In this document: positions 5,317 to 8,714 of the stretch, one piece after another | Position numbering within the stretch: position 1 is the first letter of the stretch | Layout of the letters: each line of letters starts with the position of its first letter | NCBI GenBank assembly: GCA_944387745.1 | Contig: CALXGD010000124.1 | Span: 1 to 8,714 of the forward strand | Origin: an uncultured Oscillospiraceae bacterium | GTDB lineage: Bacteria; Bacillota_A; Clostridia; Oscillospirales; Oscillospiraceae | DNA: 8,714 bases | Reading direction: 5' to 3' | The notes under the pieces: model-generated | Told to the model about the DNA's origin: nothing | The model's input: the letters and a program-made list of their open reading frames with translations, nothing else | The model's database searches: none | Translations under genes and position numbers: made by a program

Positions 5317-6162
5317 ATGAAATTCACAGTTTTGATGGAAAACACCGCTCCGGAGGGGAGCGGCCTGGCGGCGGAGCACGGCCTGTCTCTGTATGTGGAG
5401 CACCGGGGGCACAGGCTGCTGCTGGATGCGGGGGCATCCGGAAAGTTCGCGGACAATGCGGAGATGCTGGGCATTGATCTGCGCCAAGTGGAGCTGGCAG
5501 TCCTCTCCCACGGACACTATGACCACGCCGACGGCCTGCGCCGGTTTTTTGCGATAAACTCCACCGCCAAGGTGTATGCGCGGCCCGGAGCAGGCGGGGC
5601 CTATTTTTCCACCTCCCTTGGAGAGCCGCGGTACATCGGCGTCCATCGAGAGATCTGGGAGGGAAACCGGGACCGCTTCCTGTGTCAGGAGGGCCTGTAC
5701 CCCCTGTGGGAGGGGGCCTGGCTGGTGCCGGAGACGGTCCATGGGGGCCCCTTTGCCAGCCGGGAGACTAATCTGCTGAAGAAGCTGGGACAGGACCAGT
5801 TTATTCCGGATGATTTCTCCCATGAGCAGTCCCTGGTGCTGGAGGGGGAGCGAGGACTGACGGTGTTCAACTCCTGCTCCCACGGGGGAATTGTGAACAT
5901 TGTCCGCGGCGTGAAGGAGCAGCTGCGCCAGCCGGTCTATGCGGTGGCGGGGGGTCTGCACATGTTCAGCCAAAGGGCTCCCAGCGGCATGAACTGCCCG
6001 CCGGACTATGTGCGGGCGGTGGCGGCCGCCCTCCGAGAGGAGGGGGTGGAGCAGGTGTACACCGGTCACTGCACCGGGGAGGCCGCTCTGTCTATTTTAA
6101 AAGAAGCGCTGGGGGAGCGGCTGATCCCCCTGACCGGCGGCCTGACGGTGGAGCTGCCCTGA
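5317..6162 (+). CDS. Metallo-beta-lactamase-fold hydrolase, COG1237 type
   Basis: This 281-residue cytoplasmic protein has a complete two-metal MBL site: SHGHYDHADG gives His65, His67, Asp69 and His70. Further likely ligands are His189 in NSCSHGGIVNI and His251 in YTGHCTG, with GGLHM (213-217, His215) as another conserved loop. The pattern CSHGGIVN...GGLHM...GHCTG is that of the COG1237 group, which is often annotated as 7,8-dihydropterin-6-methyl-4-(beta-D-ribofuranosyl)-aminobenzene-5'-phosphate synthase after methanogen pterin synthesis. In a non-methanogen that label is not reliable, and the true substrate is unknown. GGGAG lies before the ATG at 5317. The gene follows the cysteine desulfurase at 66 bp and is closed by a strong terminator, so the two probably form a two-gene transcript. 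No signal peptide is seen. Confidence 0.88.
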   Translation: MKFTVLMENTAPEGSGLAAEHGLSLYVEHRGHRLLLDAGASGKFADNAEMLGIDLRQVELAVLSHGHYDHADGLRRFFAINSTAKVYARPGAGGAYFSTSLGEPRYIGVHREIWEGNRDRFLCQEGLYPLWEGAWLVPETVHGGPFASRETNLLKKLGQDQFIPDDFSHEQSLVLEGERGLTVFNSCSHGGIVNIVRGVKEQLRQPVYAVAGGLHMFSQRAPSGMNCPPDYVRAVAAALREEGVEQVYTGHCTGEAALSILKEALGERLIPLTGGLTVELP

Positions 6163-6260
6163 CCTCTCCAAGCAGCTGCGCTTGCCTGCTCCGCCGTGGA
6201 GACGGGTTGGAGAAATGGCGCCGTTTTGGGGCTCAATTTGGCGGCGGGAGAAAAATTAGC

Positions 6261-6302
6261 AATACGCCTGGCTCTCTGCAAAGAGAGGCCGGGCGTATTT
6301 TT
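6261..6302 (+). terminator. Strong intrinsic terminator
   Basis: A near-complete stem pairs 6261-6277 with 6282-6299, with one bulged G and one G-T pair, closed by a GCAA tetraloop (6278-6281) and followed by TTTTTCGTTT. It lies about 100 bp after the MBL gene and about 40 bp before the hrcA promoter, insulating the heat-shock operon. A short A-run on the left side (6250-6255) could make it partly bidirectional. The 6163-6260 stretch before it shows no gene. Confidence 0.9.
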
Positions 6303-6338
6303 CGTTTATTTGTTTAAAATAAATTCATAAAGTGCCTA

Positions 6339-6367
6339 TTGACAATCGGAGAGGCGGGTGGTACATT
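6339..6367 (+). promoter_or_regulatory. Promoter of the hrcA-grpE-dnaK operon
   Basis: A perfect -35 TTGACA (6339-6344) is followed after 17 nt by TACATT (6362-6367, 4 of 6). The start of transcription should fall in or near the first arm of the CIRCE element, as is usual for HrcA-controlled operons. The weak -10 may keep basal output modest. Confidence 0.8.
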
Positions 6368-6371
6368 ATAT

Positions 6372-6398
6372 TTAGCACTCGAGGATAATGAGTGCTAA
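6372..6398 (+). promoter_or_regulatory. CIRCE operator (HrcA binding site)
   Basis: TTAGCACTC - 9 nt - GAGTGCTAA is a perfect match to the CIRCE consensus, and the symmetry extends one more base pair on each side (6371-6399). HrcA binds it as a dimer and blocks transcription; heat or unfolded protein titrates the GroE chaperonin that keeps HrcA active. It sits between the promoter and hrcA, so HrcA controls its own gene and the chaperone genes behind it. Confidence 0.97.
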
Positions 6399-6428
6399 AA
6401 CATTGAGAACAGCTTGGGAGGTGAGGGC

Positions 6429-7502
6429 ATGGAGCTGACGAACCGGAAGAAGCGCATCCTGCGGGCTATTGTGGAAATTTATATCGCCACTGCCGAGCCG
6501 GTGGGGTCCAAGGCTGTGGCGGAGCAGGCTGGGCTGGACATCTCCTCTGCCACCATCCGCAACGAGATGGCCGACCTGACCGAGATGGGCTATCTGGAAC
6601 AGCCCCACACCTCGGCTGGACGAATCCCGTCTCCTATGGGCTACCGGCTGTACGTGAATGAGCTCATGGGCGAGCACCGGCTCACCATGCAGGAGACCCA
6701 GCGCATCAACGACGCGCTGAACCTGCGGATGGAGGAGCTGGACCGGGTCATCGACCGGGCGGGCAAGGTGCTCTCCCAGATCAGCGACTACCCAGTGTTC
6801 ACCGCCGCCGCCCCCAAGAAGCGGGTGACAGTGAAGCGGTACGACCTGCTGATGGTGGAGGAAAACGCCTTTATCGCCGTGGTGATGACCGACAACAGCG
6901 TGGTAAAGAACAAGATCATCCGTATGCCGGATGAGGTCTCTGACCCACAGCTTCAGCTGCTGTCCACTGTGCTTAACAACTCCTTTGTGGGCCTGACCCT
7001 GGAGGAGATGGAGGAGGCCCTGGACAAGATGGAGACCCGCTCCGCCCCCGGGGCATTTCAGCTCATCTCCCTTGTGGTCCAGTTCGCCATGGATGTCCTG
7101 AGCGGCCAGACCAGCCAGAACGTCCACACTCTGGGCATCACCCACCTGCTGGAGCACCCGGAGTATAGGAGCCTGGACAAGGCCAAGCCCCTGATGAACT
7201 ATCTGGCGGAGGAGAATGATGCCGCCAAGCTTCCGGTCCCCATGGAGAGTGGCCAGAATGTGAATATCCTCATCGGACCGGAGAACGTGAACGAGGCCCT
7301 GAAGGACACCAGCGTGGTCATGGCCAGCTATGACATTGGAGACAATATGCGGGGCGTCATCGGGGTGGTGGGTCCCACGCGGATGGATTACGCCAAAGTT
7401 ACTGCCCGCCTGTCCTACTTTGCCGACAGCCTCACCCGGATGTTCGGCAAGGGGGAGCTCCCCCCAGGGGAGGAGCCGGACGGCGGTTCGGAGAACAAAT
7501 AG
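6429..7502 (+). CDS. hrcA: Heat-inducible transcription repressor HrcA
   Basis: The 357-residue repressor binds CIRCE and controls the class I heat-shock genes. Residues 1-80 form the winged-helix DNA-binding domain with the family sequence EPVGSKAVAEQAGLDISSATIRNEM (23 onward), then GYLEQPHTSAGRIPSPMGYRLYV. The middle is the GAF-like domain with its dimerising insert. The C-terminal GVIGVVGPTRMDYAKVTARLSYFADSL motif is the usual family ending and lies in the folding-sensitive part. Length is normal. The ATG at 6429 is preceded by GGAGGTGA 4 nt away (7 nt from GGAGG), which settles it over an in-frame TTG at 6414. The gene is 30 bp after its own CIRCE operator and 15 bp before grpE, whose ribosome binding site overlaps the hrcA stop. 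Confidence 0.97.
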   Translation: MELTNRKKRILRAIVEIYIATAEPVGSKAVAEQAGLDISSATIRNEMADLTEMGYLEQPHTSAGRIPSPMGYRLYVNELMGEHRLTMQETQRINDALNLRMEELDRVIDRAGKVLSQISDYPVFTAAAPKKRVTVKRYDLLMVEENAFIAVVMTDNSVVKNKIIRMPDEVSDPQLQLLSTVLNNSFVGLTLEEMEEALDKMETRSAPGAFQLISLVVQFAMDVLSGQTSQNVHTLGITHLLEHPEYRSLDKAKPLMNYLAEENDAAKLPVPMESGQNVNILIGPENVNEALKDTSVVMASYDIGDNMRGVIGVVGPTRMDYAKVTARLSYFADSLTRMFGKGELPPGEEPDGGSENK

Positions 7503-7517
7503 GAGGAACGTTAGTCT

Positions 7518-8126
7518 ATGAGCAAAAAAGATAAGAAGCCGGAGGGGACGCCGGAGCAGGCAGAAGCCCAACAGACCCAGCTGGAGGGAGAGCCCAAGGC
7601 CGGTGCGCCTCAGGAGGAGGTCAAGACTCAGATCCCGGAGACGGAGGCCTCCAAGGAGGAGCAGGGCGAGGCCCAGGACCCACTGATGACTGAGCTGGAG
7701 TCCCTAAAAAACCAGGTGGCCCAGCAGGAGGATAAATTTCTCCGCCTGGCTGCCGAGTACGACAACTACCGCCGGCGCACTGCCAAGGAGAAGGAGTCCA
7801 CCTGGAGCGAGGCCAAGGCGGACACCGCCGCGGCGTTCCTTCCGGTGTACGACAATCTGGAGCGGGCCCTGAAGCAGGAGACCGCTGACGAGGCCTATAA
7901 GAAGGGCGTGGAGATGACCATGAACCAGCTCAAGTCCGTGCTGGAGAAGCTGGGTATCATCGAGATCGAGGCCCTGGGCAGGCCCTTTGACCCCGCCCTT
8001 CACAATGCGGTAATGCACGTGGAGGACGAGAGCTTGGGGGAGAACATCGTGGCGGAGGTATTCCAAGCCGGCTTTAAGCTGGGGGACAAGGTGATCCGCT
8101 TTGCCATGGTGAAAGTGGCCAACTGA
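7518..8126 (+). CDS. grpE: Nucleotide exchange factor GrpE
   Basis: GrpE speeds ADP release from DnaK, resetting the chaperone cycle. The 202-residue protein starts with a long, highly charged and low-complexity segment (about 1-55, rich in Glu, Gln, Lys and Ala) that should be disordered. The dimerising coiled-coil helix follows (about 57-95, with KFLRLAAEYDNYRRRTAKE), then a four-helix region (FLPVYDNLERAL at 107-118). The C-terminal beta-domain that enters the DnaK cleft carries GRPFDPALHNAVMHVED (154-170) and VFQAGFKLGDKVIRFAMVKVAN. All family hallmarks are present. AGGAGG (7501-7506) overlaps the hrcA stop and lies 11 nt before the ATG. A 46-codon ORF follows 27 bp downstream. Confidence 0.97.
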   Translation: MSKKDKKPEGTPEQAEAQQTQLEGEPKAGAPQEEVKTQIPETEASKEEQGEAQDPLMTELESLKNQVAQQEDKFLRLAAEYDNYRRRTAKEKESTWSEAKADTAAAFLPVYDNLERALKQETADEAYKKGVEMTMNQLKSVLEKLGIIEIEALGRPFDPALHNAVMHVEDESLGENIVAEVFQAGFKLGDKVIRFAMVKVAN

Positions 8127-8152
8127 TTTGAATTTTCCGCAGAGGAGGCTGA

Positions 8153-8714
<562 letters not shown>

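Noticed and set aside
6165..6213. TCTCCAA/TTGGAGA inverted repeat after the MBL gene
   Set aside because: A 35-nt loop and no T-run make it a poor hairpin; the strong terminator at 6261-6302 explains the end of the transcript.
6372..7571. 399-codon minus-strand frame opposite hrcA
   Set aside because: Shadow of hrcA. It crosses the CIRCE operator, and the His/Leu/Gly-rich product is typical of antisense translation of GC-rich genes.

Overview
The window looks like chromosomal DNA of a GC-rich member of the Clostridia. An Oscillospiraceae-type gut bacterium (Flavonifractor/Lawsonibacter-like) is my best guess. That rests on strong AGGAGG-type ribosome binding sites, sigma-A style promoters, an hrcA-grpE-dnaK heat-shock operon behind a perfect CIRCE operator, and strong use of G/C-ending codons. 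The genus is inference. No phage, transposon, CRISPR, rRNA or tRNA signal was seen.

Left part (1-4013, minus strand): after about 320 bp of palindrome-rich non-coding DNA at the left edge, five genes read leftwards. In order of transcription they are thiN (thiamine pyrophosphokinase), a single-domain GlmU-like nucleotidyltransferase, a NYN-domain/LOTUS putative RNA nuclease, smpB (trans-translation factor) and a cyclophilin (ppiB). The nucleotidyltransferase and NYN genes overlap by 8 bp. A promoter sits just upstream of smpB, so smpB-ppiB can be expressed separately. thiN has a good -35/-10 promoter 125 nt upstream plus a second extended -10 closer in, and starts at TTG. The smpB start is odd: a perfect Shine-Dalgarno is followed, at ideal spacing, by ACG rather than ATG.

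Middle (4014-6302, plus strand): a divergent promoter drives a NifS/IscS-type cysteine desulfurase, followed by a metallo-beta-lactamase-fold hydrolase of the COG1237 type. The pair ends at a strong intrinsic terminator with a GCAA tetraloop.

Right part (6303-8714, plus strand): a sigma-A promoter overlapped by a CIRCE operator drives hrcA, grpE, a 46-residue membrane miniprotein ORF with a perfect ribosome binding site, and dnaK, which runs off the right edge. HrcA is expected to repress the whole unit through CIRCE. The miniprotein between grpE and dnaK is the best candidate for something undescribed: it would put a tiny transmembrane protein inside the core heat-shock chaperone operon.

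Most of the window is ordinary housekeeping sequence. The points that deserve a second look are the miniprotein, the smpB start, the NYN nuclease beside smpB, and the paired divergent promoters at 3985-4059.
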